A stretch of 32,084 nucleotides of DNA from Chromera velia. Its lineage: Eukaryota > Sar > Chromeraceae. The number at the start of each line of letters is the position of its first letter. Within the stretch, counting starts at the first letter, position 1. Below, in pieces: positions 1 to 11,174 of the stretch. Position numbers and translations under genes: made by a program. The notes below the pieces were generated by a model. It did no database searches and was not told where the DNA came from. It was given only the letters and a program-made list of their open reading frames with translations. The DNA lies in NCBI GenBank assembly GCA_018398765.1, contig JAHBMJ010004644.1, forward strand, positions 733 through 32,816, read 5' to 3'.

Positions 1-25
1 CACCCACCCACCCACCCACCCACCC
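1..25. repeat. (CACC)n microsatellite
   Basis: Uninterrupted CACC tetranucleotide repeat at the window edge. On the plus strand it precedes a pyrimidine tract and GCAG acceptor at about 48. On the minus strand it would directly follow a possible donor. Confidence 0.95.
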
Positions 26-48
26 TTCGACATCCTTTGCCTTGCAGG

Positions 49-238
49 GATGTCGTCTCTTCTTCTTCGGGACGTCCTCGACTCGGATCCCCTCGGAGAC
101 CTGTTGGTTGTCCTTAACTGGAGGCCTGCATGCATGCACATATGTACACACAGATCGAGAGCTGGGCGGATGGATGGCAATATAGAAAAGAAATCGTATA
201 GGAAAAAGGCGCAATCATTCTTGCTTTGTTCTGGTTAA
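49..238 (+). CDS. possible terminal exon, product unknown
   Basis: A good acceptor (pyrimidine tract ending CCTTGCAG) precedes an open frame that starts ATGTCGTC and reads SSLLLRDVLDSDPLGDLL before a less protein-like tail and a TAA ending at 238. The first 60 bases look the most coding. No domain is recognised. The opposite strand of 1-109 also reads as a plausible charged exon (VSEGIRVEDVPKKKRR...), so strand is not certain. The rest of any such gene lies to the left of the window. Confidence 0.3.
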
Positions 239-2918
239 TCAGATATTTCTGGCAGAGTTTGGCACAAGAAAGACAGGCCCATGGAAACAAATAACGACAT
301 CCTCGTGAGAAGAGAGATCCCTAGGATAAGTAAGTCTGTTTCTCTGCATGTCCTCAAGGGTCAGTCAGCACAGTTCTTTCTCTCTTGCACCCCAGACCCT
401 AAGCAAACAAACCACTTTCTTTCACAATGCAGTGGCAGGCAGTTGAAGTCAAAGGACTTACTTACATGCAGCTGTGGAAGGTGCGTGGGCGTTTTGTTGG
501 TTGAGTTATGCGCCAGTCGTGTCGTCGGTTGTTGGCGAATTGAGAGGGCACGAAGTTCATGTGCGGGGATGTCAGTAGGAATGGAGAGGGGGAGAAGGCA
601 AAGCAAAGAGGAAAGGAAGGGAAAAGCTTTGTCTACAAGGGGGAAGAAACATGCTCTTACTCTTCATTTCTCAAGCATCTCAGGAGGGGAACAAGGCATT
701 CTCTTCTGTGAAAAACTTGCAGGGAAGATCAACATGAAAACAAATCAATTTGTGAAAACGCAAAGGACGCACAACTCCCAGTGCCGTTCCCCCAAGAGGG
801 TCTGCCAACGGATTCATTTTTTCTCAAGTCGCGCGTAGATATTCCCATACCTATCGCAGCCCTCTCTTTTTACCACCCACTGACGGCTCCGAAAAGCGAT
901 TCAAATCTCTCTTACCCCCCCAAAAGAAAGAGCAAATCAAAAGGTAAGTACACGAAGGGCGTTTGAACTCACAAGGAGTCGCAGGGGGGTTCGCTGCAGG
1001 CATTGGGGGATATGCAAACAGACACAATTCCTTCAAGGATTATTTTGATCACCAAAGAACATGCAAGCAAACACAAACAGCTTTCCGGACCGGGCTCCAG
1101 CTAAAATGGATGCAATGAGGGATTTTCCTCGTCAAACCGTATCAGAGTGACCTCCAACAGACTGGGAGACTTATCAACGCACAAGCAAACAGCTGGGGAC
1201 CCACCTCAAATCGCACCGGAATGTCTCAAATATGCTGCAGAAAAAGACACACACAGGAGAAGCACGCCCTGTTTTGCACGAACAATACAGTTCTAAGCAG
1301 AAAAACAAATAGGAGGGACGAGAACCGGGCAAGGGAGACTGCAAGAGAGAAGATACGAGGAAGAAGGGTGAGACAGACGGACCGATGAATGAAGAACTGA
1401 CTTCTTGAAACAGGGTTCGAAAAACAATGAGACAGAGTGGAACCAGGCAAAGCAGCATGAAACAAACAGTAGTGCAACATTTCTGTGATGCACCTGTAGG
1501 AAAAGACATCGCAAAAGCCATCATTCTCGAGGGAAAAGGATGGCATGATGATTTGTCTAGGGGGACAAGGAAGGAACCAAAAATTTTTGCAGGCTGGTCG
1601 AAAGAAAGAAAGAGAGAAAGAAAGAAAGAAAGAAAGAAAGAAAAGAAAGAAAGAAGGAAAGAAAGGTGCTTCTCGAGAAAGGAAGGCAGCTAGCTGTCTG
1701 TCTCTCTTCTGTACTCGATCTGCTTGTCCCTCCCTTTAGATTCACTTTCTGATCGACTCTCTGACTCATGCACTCACTGTCCAGGGCACCCTTCGAGGAT
1801 CTCTGTCACCTCCTCAGCAGATGTCACTCCAATCCTGCATTCATACATGCATGCATGCGCAGGTGCATATGCATGGAAGTTTCAAAGCACTCCCAAACAT
1901 TAATTCACTGTGCGTAGACCTACCAATGTCAGTTGATCTTTCAATCTGCCTGTGCGAACAACGTGATTCCGAGTGAAGGGCGGAGAAAAGGAGACTTTGG
2001 TCAGACCGACAAGACAGCAGCTCTACCACCCATCCCAACGGACTCTTTCAGCAGATCCTCCTCCTCAGCTTCACTCGTTGTTTGCATCCGATTTCTGCAC
2101 AAAGATGGAGGTAACCGGATTTGCGGGGCGGGAAGAAGAGGGGCAAAACTATATAAACAGAAGAATTGGAATTGCTTCCTGTCGCTTAAGTAGAGGAGAC
2201 AAATCGACGGCGGCGCGTGACGGACTTGCTGCATTACAGAATTTCAGTTTCTTCTTTTTATCTCGAAAAAGCAGTCGTATCTTCTATGGACTGTCAATGA
2301 AAGTACGGGACCGCGAGACCTCCAGAAGTGCAAAGAATACGTCGTCAGTTTTCCTCTAAGGACGAAAGAAATTCATCAGAAGCAGGCAAAAAGCGACTTC
2401 GTGAGATTAGAGCGTGACAACCATCCACCAGAATGGGTGTGACTTATAGGATATGCAAACATAATGCACAGAGACTGCTTCTCGACTGTATACCGAGGTG
2501 CACTTTAATCGAGTCTGACTTGATTTCTTCTTGTTTCTGCTCGTTGAAATTGAGAAAGAAACGGGAGATGTAGAACTCCGCAGGGTCTCTGCAAAAAGAG
2601 CAGATTTTATTGTTTGAAAAAGAAATATTTTATCTTTGCCTCCACAAGCTGCTTTTCTACAGAACGCCGCAGACGTCGCCGAAAGAGGAAGAAAAAAGAA
2701 TATTCCTTCACTGAGGCCGCACCATTTTTTCCACTTAGACTCCCGAGACTGACTGAAATAAATGTCATTTGGATCATTTCTTTGAATCTTTGAGATGGTT
2801 GTCAAAATCTTCTGCAGCCCCCCTTTCCACACACGCTGACATGAAAGATTCAACAAAATCTACTGAGAACAGATCGATGCATGGTGTTCCTGCATGCCAA
2901 TCAAATTTTTATTCGCTT
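239..2918. other. region without a convincing gene
   Basis: Open frames here are either out of composition or driven by simple repeats. There is a (GAAA)n tract at 1600-1665. GCATGC-type words occur near 130 and 1850. A TATA-like string at about 2148-2158 has no coding exon behind it. On the minus strand, 2780-2892 reads as a short acceptor-bounded open stretch that cannot be joined in phase to gene A with a normal-length intron. Confidence 0.6.
2908..2913 (-). terminator. possible poly(A) signal of gene A
   Basis: AATAAA on the minus strand a few bases after the TGA (2919-2921) that ends the last exon of gene A. It agrees with that exon being terminal. It is unusually close to the stop codon, so it may be chance. 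Confidence 0.3.
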
Positions 2919-3430
2919 TCAACCGCCAACTGACACATTCTTTGCCTTCAGGTCCTCAGGGCTGATCTCCATCGCCACAAAGTCCTCCGGTTTCAGGTCC
3001 AATCGGGCGATCTGGTCGTCACTCAGAACCTGCTCACTGTACCCTGCACGCCTCCACCCAGAGATCGCCAGAGGCCTACCCTTCCTGCACAGACAGAATT
3101 GACGTGTCGCACTCGTGCACATCTACGGAAATCTAGGAAGGAAGGAGATTTGGATCAGTCCTTCTGGAGATCGGTCACATGCATCGCTGTAGTCCCATCC
3201 CCCCCCCCTAAGGCTAACAGGCTAGCCACACCTCTCTGCACTAGGCAGCAAGGGCCAGGCAGGTCTGCATGCGCATGCCTTTGGAGACAACGAACTTCTC
3301 CTGAAGGAAGATGCTGTGTGAAAAGACCATCCTCGAAGTTCAGACTGACCCGCTTTCTCCCCGTCCCGCCACCTGGCCACTGTTCCGCAGCATCGTCGAG
3401 AGGTACCTCCTGTAGAACCCTCGAGGGTCT

Positions 3431-3475
<45 letters not shown>

Positions 3476-5862
3476 AAGCAAACCATGCACAAGACACGGC
3501 ATTGTACTCGCTGTGGCTGTCACGCGCAGATTCACTGTCCCTTGACAATTTGCCCTTCCTGTCGCTGTCAACAACACACTGTCGTCGCGTGAGCGCCCGC
3601 AAGAAAGAGAGGGAGAGAAAAGAAGAGAGAGAGAGAGAGAGCAGCAGAGGAAATTGAAGCCGGGAGGGAGGAAGGGAGGAGTGGAAAGAGCTTCCAAGAG
3701 AGAGAGAATGAAGTGGGAGGCAAAAAGCACCACTGGTAATAGAGCGCCATTTCATCTTCAAGACTCTGTGCTATTCCGCTAATCCCCTTCTTGTCAAGTT
3801 TCCTGTCCTTTTCCCCGTGTGACCGTTTTTGATTTGGAAGAGTTGCTGACTCCTCCAACTTTCTCTCTGGCTTTCTACTCACATGCCCAGGTGTCGAAGC
3901 TGTCCTGGAAGAAGTCTCGTCTTCTGGAGCTTCCGGGGAGTGAGTCCTACTCTTGCAAACCCATCCCTGACGTCCGCCCAATCAGGGGGGATCCCCGCAC
4001 CCTCCCACGTCCGCCTTCGGACCCTGTCGAGACGGAGCTCTTCGACTTGTGCCAGGGCACTGCATAAGTAATCGGTACATTCAGGGGGGATTCGTAAGGA
4101 TGGTATTTCACTCTGTGGAGGGGTTTGAAGTGTTTTGCTGTGCTTGACCTAGCTGACATACATCCAGATGCACGAAGACGCACGAGGCCAAGAGAAAGAG
4201 TTTGTCCTCATTACAGGAACAATATGCGGAGCTTGCCTTCATTTTCCGAAGCGCAAATATTCGTACCTGCGTGTGGCGACTTCGTCTGCGAGGAGGTTGT
4301 AGAAATTCTCGATTTTTGTCTGCATCTCTCCTTCTTGCTGTAGAAAGCTCAGAAAGCTTCCCCTTCCTCTCCTGATCGACTTTCTTCTGGTTCTTGTTCT
4401 TGTTCTGGTTCTGGTCCTTGTGACTGCATGCTGCTGAAAAAATCCGGGTTGCTTTAGACCGCTGCACAGAGATTGACAGACACTTTGAGAGCTAGTCGTA
4501 TGTATTGCCGGGCTGCGTTTTTCTTTCTTTTGCGTGAAAAGGAAGGGCAAGTGAGTAAAATGGGCAAAAGAGCCGTGAAGATTTCGCTGTACACGTGTCT
4601 CTCTGTGCCTCTCTGTCTGAAGCCAAGCCACCCATCCACCCACCCACCCACCCACCCATCTTCGGAGAGGGTCTCCAAATCTTTCGGGGTCATATACCGG
4701 GCGTAAAGGTCTGCGGGTCCAATCCCGGAGTCTGCCAATTTTGCCATGAGGGAAATTGGAAAGCTGAATTCATCTGTGTTCAGCTTTTCGAATCCCTTTT
4801 GCACGGTCTCGCGGTTCTCTGCATGGAACTCTGGACTGCAAAAGAAAGGGAAGCGAGGCAGAATGAGGAGTTAAGGAAAGAGGCAGAGAGGGGAGAAGAA
4901 AAAGAGGAAAACAAGGAACGAAGAAGAAGAAGAAGTATAAGACGAAGAAGAAGCAGAAGAGAAATGCGAAGAAAAGAAAGCAAGAGTCTAGGTGAAAAAT
5001 CGCACACGTTCCAACATGATTCAGTCTTGCAGAACAGTCTCAGAACTGCCGCCAGCCTTTCTTGTCAGCTGCGTTTGAATGGTTTGTGCTTTCGGTTTCG
5101 TGTCTTTACAGGATCACTTCTTGCCTGCAGTAGACTTCAACGCCAGCTTACAGCGACTTTCTGCACTCCCACGCAATGACCATGCTAATTCCCCTCCGTC
5201 AGGGCCTCACAGGACTATCTCAACACATCGAAACAGATTTCTCGAAAACAGATGCGTCACAGACCTCTGTGTCTCTCTTTGTGCTTCAAAGCTTTTCGTG
5301 TCCCACTTCTGAAAACTGACTCGTGAAGTTTGCGGATTCCGTTTTTGGCCTTTGCTTGTTGAGCAATAAAGGAATAAAATTTTGTGGGATCTCTGCATCC
5401 ACGCAAGGCGTAACGACAGAAACGGAATTACTACTCGTCGAGCTTTATCATTCCAAATGCCACTTCAAAGATGAAAAAAACAAGCGCGGTACAGACCACA
5501 CGACAAAGTCAATGAATGAATGCAGGTCTGTTTGAAGCAGGCAGCAAAAGGAAAAGGGCTCGAGTGGAAACAAGGGAAGGGACCTACTGCACGACTTCTA
5601 CTCTAAATGGCTGACAGGTGAAGTCGGTTCAGTTCTGCAGGAGCAAGGTGTCGTTCTGATATGTCCGGGGCACCAATTTTGGCGTCTCTGAACTCTCTGA
5701 GGTCGAACTCCACCGTCTCCACTGGCACCGACTGAGAAGCATCTGGGAGGGGAGTGCTGCAAGCACACAGACAGACGCACAGACAGAGGGAGCAGAAGGC
5801 ACGTGGAATTAAGGGCATCGTCAAGTGCGGGAGGGACAAAAACATTGAGATCGGCAGCAAAG

Positions 5863-5901
<39 letters not shown>

Positions 5902-8605
5902 GAGAGAGAGAGAGAGAGAGATACAGAGAGAGAGAGAGAGAGAGAGAGAAGACCCGGCCACATGAATGCGGTCCTTGCTCGGAGTAAAATGAGGGCACCT
6001 GAAGGAATAAGCACAATTTGGGTCGAATCGAACAGAATTCGTTTTGACGGATGTACTGCTGTTTACCTTGAGTTATTACAGATTGAAAGACTGACTCACC
6101 TGCTGTCCTGCCTACTCCACAGCTGTTTCCTCTCCGCATTGTGCTCTTTGATCACAGCCTTATACACCGTGTGCTGATCCCTGCAGTTGTATGGACAGAA
6201 AGAAAAAGCACGAAGAAAACGGAACTTCCGAGTTCATTGGAACAGGATTCACACGCATTGTCCTGCTCTCTCAATCTTCCGACACCAAAACAAGAAAATG
6301 AAACGAGGAAAGAAGGGAAGCACTTCATCTCGCTATGATTATGCAGTTCGAACTGTAATCACCTCTCTTTCCGTTCTGGCATGTCATCATTGCAATAGAA
6401 TACAAAGAAATTCAACGAAGCAGTGACAAGACCAGAGCACCAATGAAGGAGCAAACCAGATGGATGTGACAGAACTGACAGTCCGTCTCGTTGCAGCTCC
6501 GTCGGAGTAGCGTGTAAGCTCACAAGTGCGTCTGCTGTGACTCCACTCTGGAGAAGTTTTGTTCGGAGAACTGCACTCTCTACGCCCATCCTTGCCAAAG
6601 TGGCATCGGATCGAGCTAAGGCTTCTGCTCGTCTTGCGTTCTCTTCTTCTGTGCTTACGCTGGTGCTCGGAGTCGCAGCTGCGTCGGAAGGATGAGCTGC
6701 CTCATCTGCGGCTCTTTCGGCCTCGTCAGATTCAACGGCCAAAATCTCTGCCGTCTTCTCGGCCTCGCGTGCCGCAGCATTCTGAGCCTTGGCTGCTTTC
6801 ATCGCTGCGACCTTCGCTGTCCTTGCTTCATCTGCGGCTTTCTTCTTTGCTGTGGCGACTGCTGCAGCGGCAGAAGCATGCTCTCCCTGCGCGGCGGTCG
6901 CTGCTTCTGCCGCTTTCCTTGCGGCCGAGTGGGCGTCTTTGGCCTCCTTCTGTGCTTGCCCTGCAGCATCGAAAGCTGCCATGACATCTCCTTTTTTTGT
7001 GCTCATTTGCTCAAAAGAGACACCACCCCCAATTGAATTGCCGTCAGATGAAGGAAGCTTGTTAACATCATGTGCTTCTGATACAGAAGAAGCAGAGGAA
7101 GAGGAGGAAGGATCCATGCCAAACCAAAGGGCGAGGGTCTGCGTGACCATCCGAAAAGGCACCAAAAAAGGTGGGACAGAGCTGGAAAGCTCAGACGCTG
7201 CTTTCTTCGGTTGTGTGGGGGGAGTGGCTTGGGAAGGGAACTTCTTTCCAATGTCATGATGGGGAGTTTTTAGGGATGGCACTTGGTCAACAACGAACGC
7301 TGAGGGCACCCTCCAGGCTTGCCCTTTGGTATTGTTGCGTTTGTCAAAAATCCTCCTGGCATCAGGTGGTCTCTTCCCTCTCTTTGTTGGACGAGGAGTC
7401 TGATGATGTGGTTTCAAATGGATTTGATCGGAGGATTGCAACAGACTGACAGAATCAGGGAGCAAGATGCCGAGATCCTCGAAGGATCGAGCCCACACCG
7501 CCTGTGCTGCCCTTGCAGCAGCATCAAAGCCAGATTTATGCATCGTGTACAAGCGTTCGTCTTCTTTTGCAGAGAAGAATCTAGGTGCCAAACAGCGAGT
7601 TGCACAGAGCTCGAAGGAGCCGCATGTCGACTGAAATGGGGCCTCTTCCTCCTCTTGTTCTTCAGCACTGGAAACTGTTCCTGAAGGCATCTTTCGACCT
7701 GTCAACTCACACGGTTCTTCATCAAATCGCCTTCCCGAGACCTTCAGTCTCGTGAGGTAATCACAAACATCGTCACACTGGGGGAGGCGCCAGTCCTCGC
7801 ATGGGAGGGTCTGGGAGAAGAGACCGGAGGAATCTGCAGACATGGGCGCTCGGCAGCTTTTTGAATGCGTTTCGGGGTGTATGTCCAGTACTGGTCCGGC
7901 GACGTTCTCAGGATTGCACCCCTGTTGCCCACATCTTCGAAAGTCTTTGCACTTCATTCTCCACGGCCTGTAGATCGGAGGACCCTCAACGTCTCTATTT
8001 TGGATCCAAATTTGGCATTCTGCTGAGTACTGGGATGTACAGAATAGGGGGGTGTAGGTGCAAGGGACCTCCGCCTCGCAAAACGACAGGGGGAACGATT
8101 CGCTCCGTTCCATCTCCAGAACTTTGTTGGCAAGGAGCTGAGCCTCCCATGGTGTCCGTGCGAGTTTCACCTCTCGTACTTTTCGGCATCTGCAAAGGGG
8201 TATTTTGAACAGCGAAAAAAAAAGGTTTGAATGCAGACAGTAAAAAACAGGCTAAACCACAATGAATCAATTTACAGAGAGACAATTTTAAAAACACTTG
8301 TACACAGAATTTAAATAGGAGGTTCGATCAATCTGAGCAGAGGAGCCCTGAGGCATTATGATGTTTTGAACATAGAGGGTGCATGCGGCACAGAAATCCG
8401 TTGAAGTTGAGCGATCTACCTGTCGAAACAGCTGCGCCTCTTCTCAAACTCTTCGCATGGTTTGATAACAGTGGGGGAAGTGGAGCCGTCCACCGGAATT
8501 GCCCGAATTGGGCACTTTTTTGCAGGATTGGAAGGCTTGGCGGTCAGCAGGTCAGCAACGCTGGCGGTCAACCGTCCCTCCCGTACTTTTTTGTCTTTCG
8601 TCAGT
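2919..8605 (-). CDS. gene A: large Cys-rich / Ala-rich protein with degenerate decapeptide repeats, function unknown (5' incomplete)
   Basis: Nine minus-strand exons: 8605-8420, 8189-6363, 6180-6100, 5756-5616, 4835-4652, 4337-4267, 4059-3883, 3430-3350 and 3084-2919 (TGA). Every junction keeps phase, and together they give about 970 residues. The visible N-terminal 280 residues hold about 20 cysteines (PCEEFEKRRSC, CGQQGC, LCATRC), like disulfide-bonded or metal-binding domains. A Pro/Ser-rich stretch follows, then about 100 residues of Ala/Lys/Glu-rich helix encoded at about 6990-6690. The C-terminal exons share a loose repeat, hydrophobic-[TSD]-P-x-x-L-x-x-x (LTPRKLQKT, ISPEDLKAK, MTPKDLETL). 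A mildly hydrophobic run is encoded near 6400-6480. No enzyme motif is seen. The large exon has no own start: it begins after GCAG with a split codon. Donor 4651 lies inside a (GTGG)n tract, so that junction was chosen by phase alone. Confidence 0.75.
3350..3430 (-). CDS. gene A internal exon, repeat region
   Basis: Acceptor GCAG follows a (GT)n tract on the minus strand. The exon reads DPRGFYRRYLSTMLRNSG, joins in phase after GGC AT|A from exon 4059-3883, and ends at GTCAGT. An earlier donor after CAG (GTGGCG) would leave the next exon out of frame, so the later donor is preferred. Confidence 0.65.
3434..3470. repeat. (CA)n microsatellite at an acceptor
   Basis: Pure CA dinucleotide repeat in an intron of gene A. 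On the minus strand it reads (GT)n and runs directly into the GCAG acceptor. Confidence 0.95.
3605..3643. repeat. (GA)n-rich purine tract
   Basis: Purine-rich simple repeat within the gene A intron between exons 4059-3883 and 3430-3350. Confidence 0.85.
4632..4659. repeat. (CACC)n microsatellite at a donor
   Basis: On the minus strand this reads GGTGGGTGGGTGG and begins right at the end of the exon coding TPKDLETLSEDG. It offers several GT donors four bases apart; only the one at 4651 keeps the downstream exon in frame. Confidence 0.9.
4905..4985. repeat. GAA/AGA-rich purine tract
   Basis: Imperfect GAAGAA repeat inside a gene A intron. It creates long Arg/Lys/Glu shadow frames on the plus strand and Leu/Ser-rich ones on the minus strand. 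Confidence 0.85.
5865..5950. repeat. compound (AT)n-(AG)n microsatellite
   Basis: About 33 bp of AT repeat followed by about 50 bp of AG repeat in the gene A intron between 6100 and 5756. It yields artefactual YIYIYI and RERERE reading frames. Confidence 0.95.
6363..8189 (-). CDS. gene A main exon (Cys-rich domain and Ala-rich helix)
   Basis: The longest uninterrupted coding stretch of gene A, 609 codons. It starts after CCCCTTTGCAG with one base of a split codon and ends GAG AG|GTGATT, joining AG|G to the next exon (ERKER-DQHTVYKAV). An apparent GTG start at 8170 is not a start: the frame stays coding back to the acceptor and links to exon 8605-8420. The Ala-rich segment (KDAHSAARKAAEAATAAQ and on) has little proline and regular charge spacing, typical of a single long helix or coiled coil. 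Confidence 0.85.
8420..8605 (-). CDS. gene A upstream exon
   Basis: Acceptor CGCGCAG at 8606-8608 has a poor pyrimidine tract; the donor at 8419 is GTAGAT. The exon reads LTASVADLLTAKPSNPAKKC and then KPCEEFEKRRSCFD, joining the main exon as AG|A TGC (FDRCRKVREV). An in-frame TGA lies just upstream, so an exon border close to 8605 is required. Cysteine content matches the following exon. Confidence 0.6.
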
Positions 8606-9722
8606 CTGCGCGATCAGAACACAACGTGAAGGGTGTCCGTTCAACAAGAGTGACGGATAATGTTTGGGGTCTTTCAGGATTGACGCCCTTCCTCCCTAAA
8701 AACTCGATGTTTCAGACAATGCAGGGTTGAGGCCGAGGCGAAAAAAGGCCGAAAAAGGTCGACTGGCAATGCGTCAATGTCGTAAGAGAGTAGCGACACA
8801 ATTCGGAAATGAGACGGGAAGCGATAAAAGGAAGAGATCAATGCGACAAAACGACACATTCACACGTCACTGTTGACTGACGGTCGACAGAAGCTGCAAG
8901 TGTAAGATAGAAATGCAGGCAGAAGAACAGAGGACCGACAATTAAAGATTTGCACATTGATTTGCATATGAAGCCAATGAGCTGAAGCGAGTGAGATGCG
9001 AGAGAACAGAGGCGAAGCTGGATTTGGATGAGAGCCTGGTCAGTATTGCGTAGGGAGATGAGCTGGGAGCCAATTCTGCTGTGTGGATGAGGGACTTCTT
9101 CCCTTTGAAAGACAAACGAGAGAAATTTTTGAAAGGTTGGAGCATGAAAACCTGTCCGGAAAGGCGTCTTACTCGTCACAGTCCCTGCACGGAGAGGAAC
9201 AGCAAGCGGACAAAAGGGAAGAGGTCGTGTGTCACCGTGAATCACCATGCATTACACATAAAGTTTCACACGAGAAAGATAAATCGACTGACTCGAACTC
9301 CTCGGCGGTCTCCGCGTGGGTGCTGCAAATTGGCGTCCAAAGGTACAAGGGGAGCGAGGGTGTGTGTGAGTATTCGAGTCAGTCGTCACCATTTCGTCTG
9401 CGGATACTCGAAAAGGGAACATGACGCATTTTGGCCAGGACTTACAAGAGAGTGCACGGGAAGTTCCTGCACGGAAAGCAACACAGGAAAAAAACGCAAA
9501 TTCAAATTTCAACCTTCTGCAAGTCTCTATGCATTCAGCAGTTCTCCGAAGAACCGGTCACTCCTTTTTTTCCTTCAGACAAGCTTGCCCTGTAGGGTCT
9601 GCTCGACCAAGTCGTGAGTTCATCGATTTTGTCTTTTCCGATGTTCAATGCGAGCGTTCACACTTGTGGGCGTGTGCATATTCGGGAGTATATGTGCGTA
9701 CAAATTCGTGTAAATGTATTCA

Positions 9723-9753
<31 letters not shown>

Positions 9754-10129
9754 GCGGGCGCGAGTGTGTGTGTGTGTGTGTGTGTGTGTTGCTCTGTCCC
9801 TCGACTAACACAAACGTAAGGTCTAGTCATCAGCACCACTTATTGGATCCCGCATGTATTAATACAATACAGGAGAGGGGCGATTTGCTTTGGTCAGTCG
9901 ACTGGATGTAACGCACCTTTCATAGCACCTGCAAGGGCTCGCCAACACAGAAGAGAGAAGGATCCATATATAAACGTTTTGCAGAGAGTGAACTGAGCAG
10001 CGATGAGCACGTTTGACGTACGTGGAGTGGCAGTTCCTGCATACAGTCAGCACATGCACCGGGGCGGAAAGATGAGAACTCTATTCAAGTGTTCGGAGAG
10101 GGGCGCGAATCCAACCTGATAGGACTCAC
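8606..10129. other. probable 5' introns of gene A
   Basis: No long coding exon is visible. Two very short minus-strand pieces fit the phase of gene A and carry good splice signals: about 9470-9450 (NFPCTL, donor GTAAGT) and about 10040-10023 (NCHST, donor GTACGT). They are too short to trust without transcript data. (TC)n at 9726-9753 and (GT)n at 9764-9789 lie here. Confidence 0.35.
9726..9789. repeat. (TC)n and (GT)n microsatellites
   Basis: A TC repeat (9726-9753), about ten bases of GC-rich spacer, then a GT repeat (9764-9789). Confidence 0.95.
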
Positions 10130-10235
10130 GGTAAGGTCTTCGCCAGTCCAGCGGAGTTTCTCGAGTCAAAGAGCAGTGACTGGACGTCAAGAGTGGTATC
10201 TTCTTCAGTGGCCCCTCCAAGAGAGGAAGCAGCCT
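10130..10235 (-). CDS. candidate 5' exon of gene A
   Basis: The minus strand has a pyrimidine tract and ACAAG acceptor, then 34 codons reading EAASSLGGATEEDTTLDVQS and on to SRNSAGLAKTL, then a GTGAGT donor. Its end phase fits the short pieces further down. On the plus strand the same spot carries a GTAAGG donor, so the opposite strand cannot be ruled out. Whether it belongs to gene A is inference. Confidence 0.4.
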
Positions 10236-10329
10236 CTTGTAAAAGTTGAAGGAGAAAAAGACCGACCGATCTGCAGATAATAGCAGGTGTACAAGCATAT
10301 AGACAACTTATTTCCCCGCATGCAAACAA

Positions 10330-11174
10330 GGCTCATGCGTACACTGCAGTTCTCACGATCTTACTGACAGCAATGTGGTTCTGGTCATTCGGGAAGATGC
10401 TACAGCGGCTGTTTACTGTGAAGCAGAAAGACGCAGGTAATGCCACCCAGGTTGACGACGAACGTATTAATACATGAAACAGGCGAACAATGTTGCTGTA
10501 TACGGAGTAAGTTAGGCAGCTGCCAACGAAGTTTGTCTGCTTCACGAACTATCAAATGACATTCTGTGCATGCCTCCCTGGCATCTTTGTTGAGGCTTGA
10601 AGTCCATGCATGAGTCCACACAGTCCTCAGTTTAATATATATTAAATACTACGTATGCTGTATCGGTAATGCATGCACGAGCGCTTTTGCAACATGTTGC
10701 AACATTATGCATGCATGTGCATGCAACACATGCATTTGCACGCGCAAAACCATTTTGCGCAACATCTATGCGACATGTGCAAACGCGGTCCGACCAACGG
10801 TCACCAACCATGCATCATGCAACATCTTATTAATACAACTTCAGTATACATGTACGTCAATCCTGCAAACATATGTCGATATGAATGAATCAATTGTGCA
10901 AAGAAGAAAGAGCTCCCCTAGCTGAGCAGGCACACATATAGATACCGATGTCCGATAGTATCGATAATATGAAGAGCGCGTGCGAAGGCTGATCGATCGA
11001 TGTGTTGCAGACCGTCGTCCGCCCACCGATCGATGGTTTGATTTCCGTCGAACGCGATCGATCGATCAAGATCTAGAGTCAAAAGCATCCCTTCCAGCCT
11101 CTTTGGGACGCCACAAGAGCCCTCGAGCCCTGGTTATAGAGTTCTTGAGTTAAGAGGTCACAAAGCTTGGCGAG
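10330..11174. promoter_or_regulatory. divergent intergenic region with TGCATGC-type motif cluster
   Basis: The spacer between gene A (leftward) and gene B (rightward). Around 10665-10815 there are repeated TGCATG/GCATGC words and related TTGCAAC and TTTGCGCAA-like palindromes. Around 10990-11070 there are repeated GATCGATC words. TGCATGC is a known ApiAP2-type promoter motif in apicomplexans; applying that here is inference. A minus-strand open stretch at about 10430-10600 (EACTECHLIVREADKLRW) might be another exon of gene A. Confidence 0.45.

Noticed and set aside
1-109. Minus-strand exon reading VSEGIRVEDVPKKKRR ending at a (GTGG)n donor, as a continuation of gene A
   Set aside because: The acceptor lacks a pyrimidine tract, the intron would be about 2.8 kb, and the plus-strand reading has a better acceptor.
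281-838. 185-codon plus-strand open frame
   Set aside because: Composition is not protein-like, there is no splice support, and stop-free frames of this size occur by chance in such sequence.
2146-2160. TATA-box-like string
   Set aside because: No transcript start or coding exon lies downstream on the plus strand.
2780-2892. Minus-strand stretch reading TPCIDLFSVDFVESF as a further exon of gene A
   Set aside because: The only phase-compatible donor would leave an intron of about 34 bases; the TGA at 2919 with AATAAA behind it is simpler.
5603-6177. Frames with YIYIYI, RERERE or SLSLSL runs
   Set aside because: They are translations of the (AT)n and (AG)n microsatellite.
6359-8170. Treating the 603-codon frame as a one-exon gene with a GTG start and its own stop
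   Set aside because: The coding frame extends to an acceptor at 8190, joins exon 8605-8420 in phase, and splices at 6363 into DQHTVYKAV before the stop.
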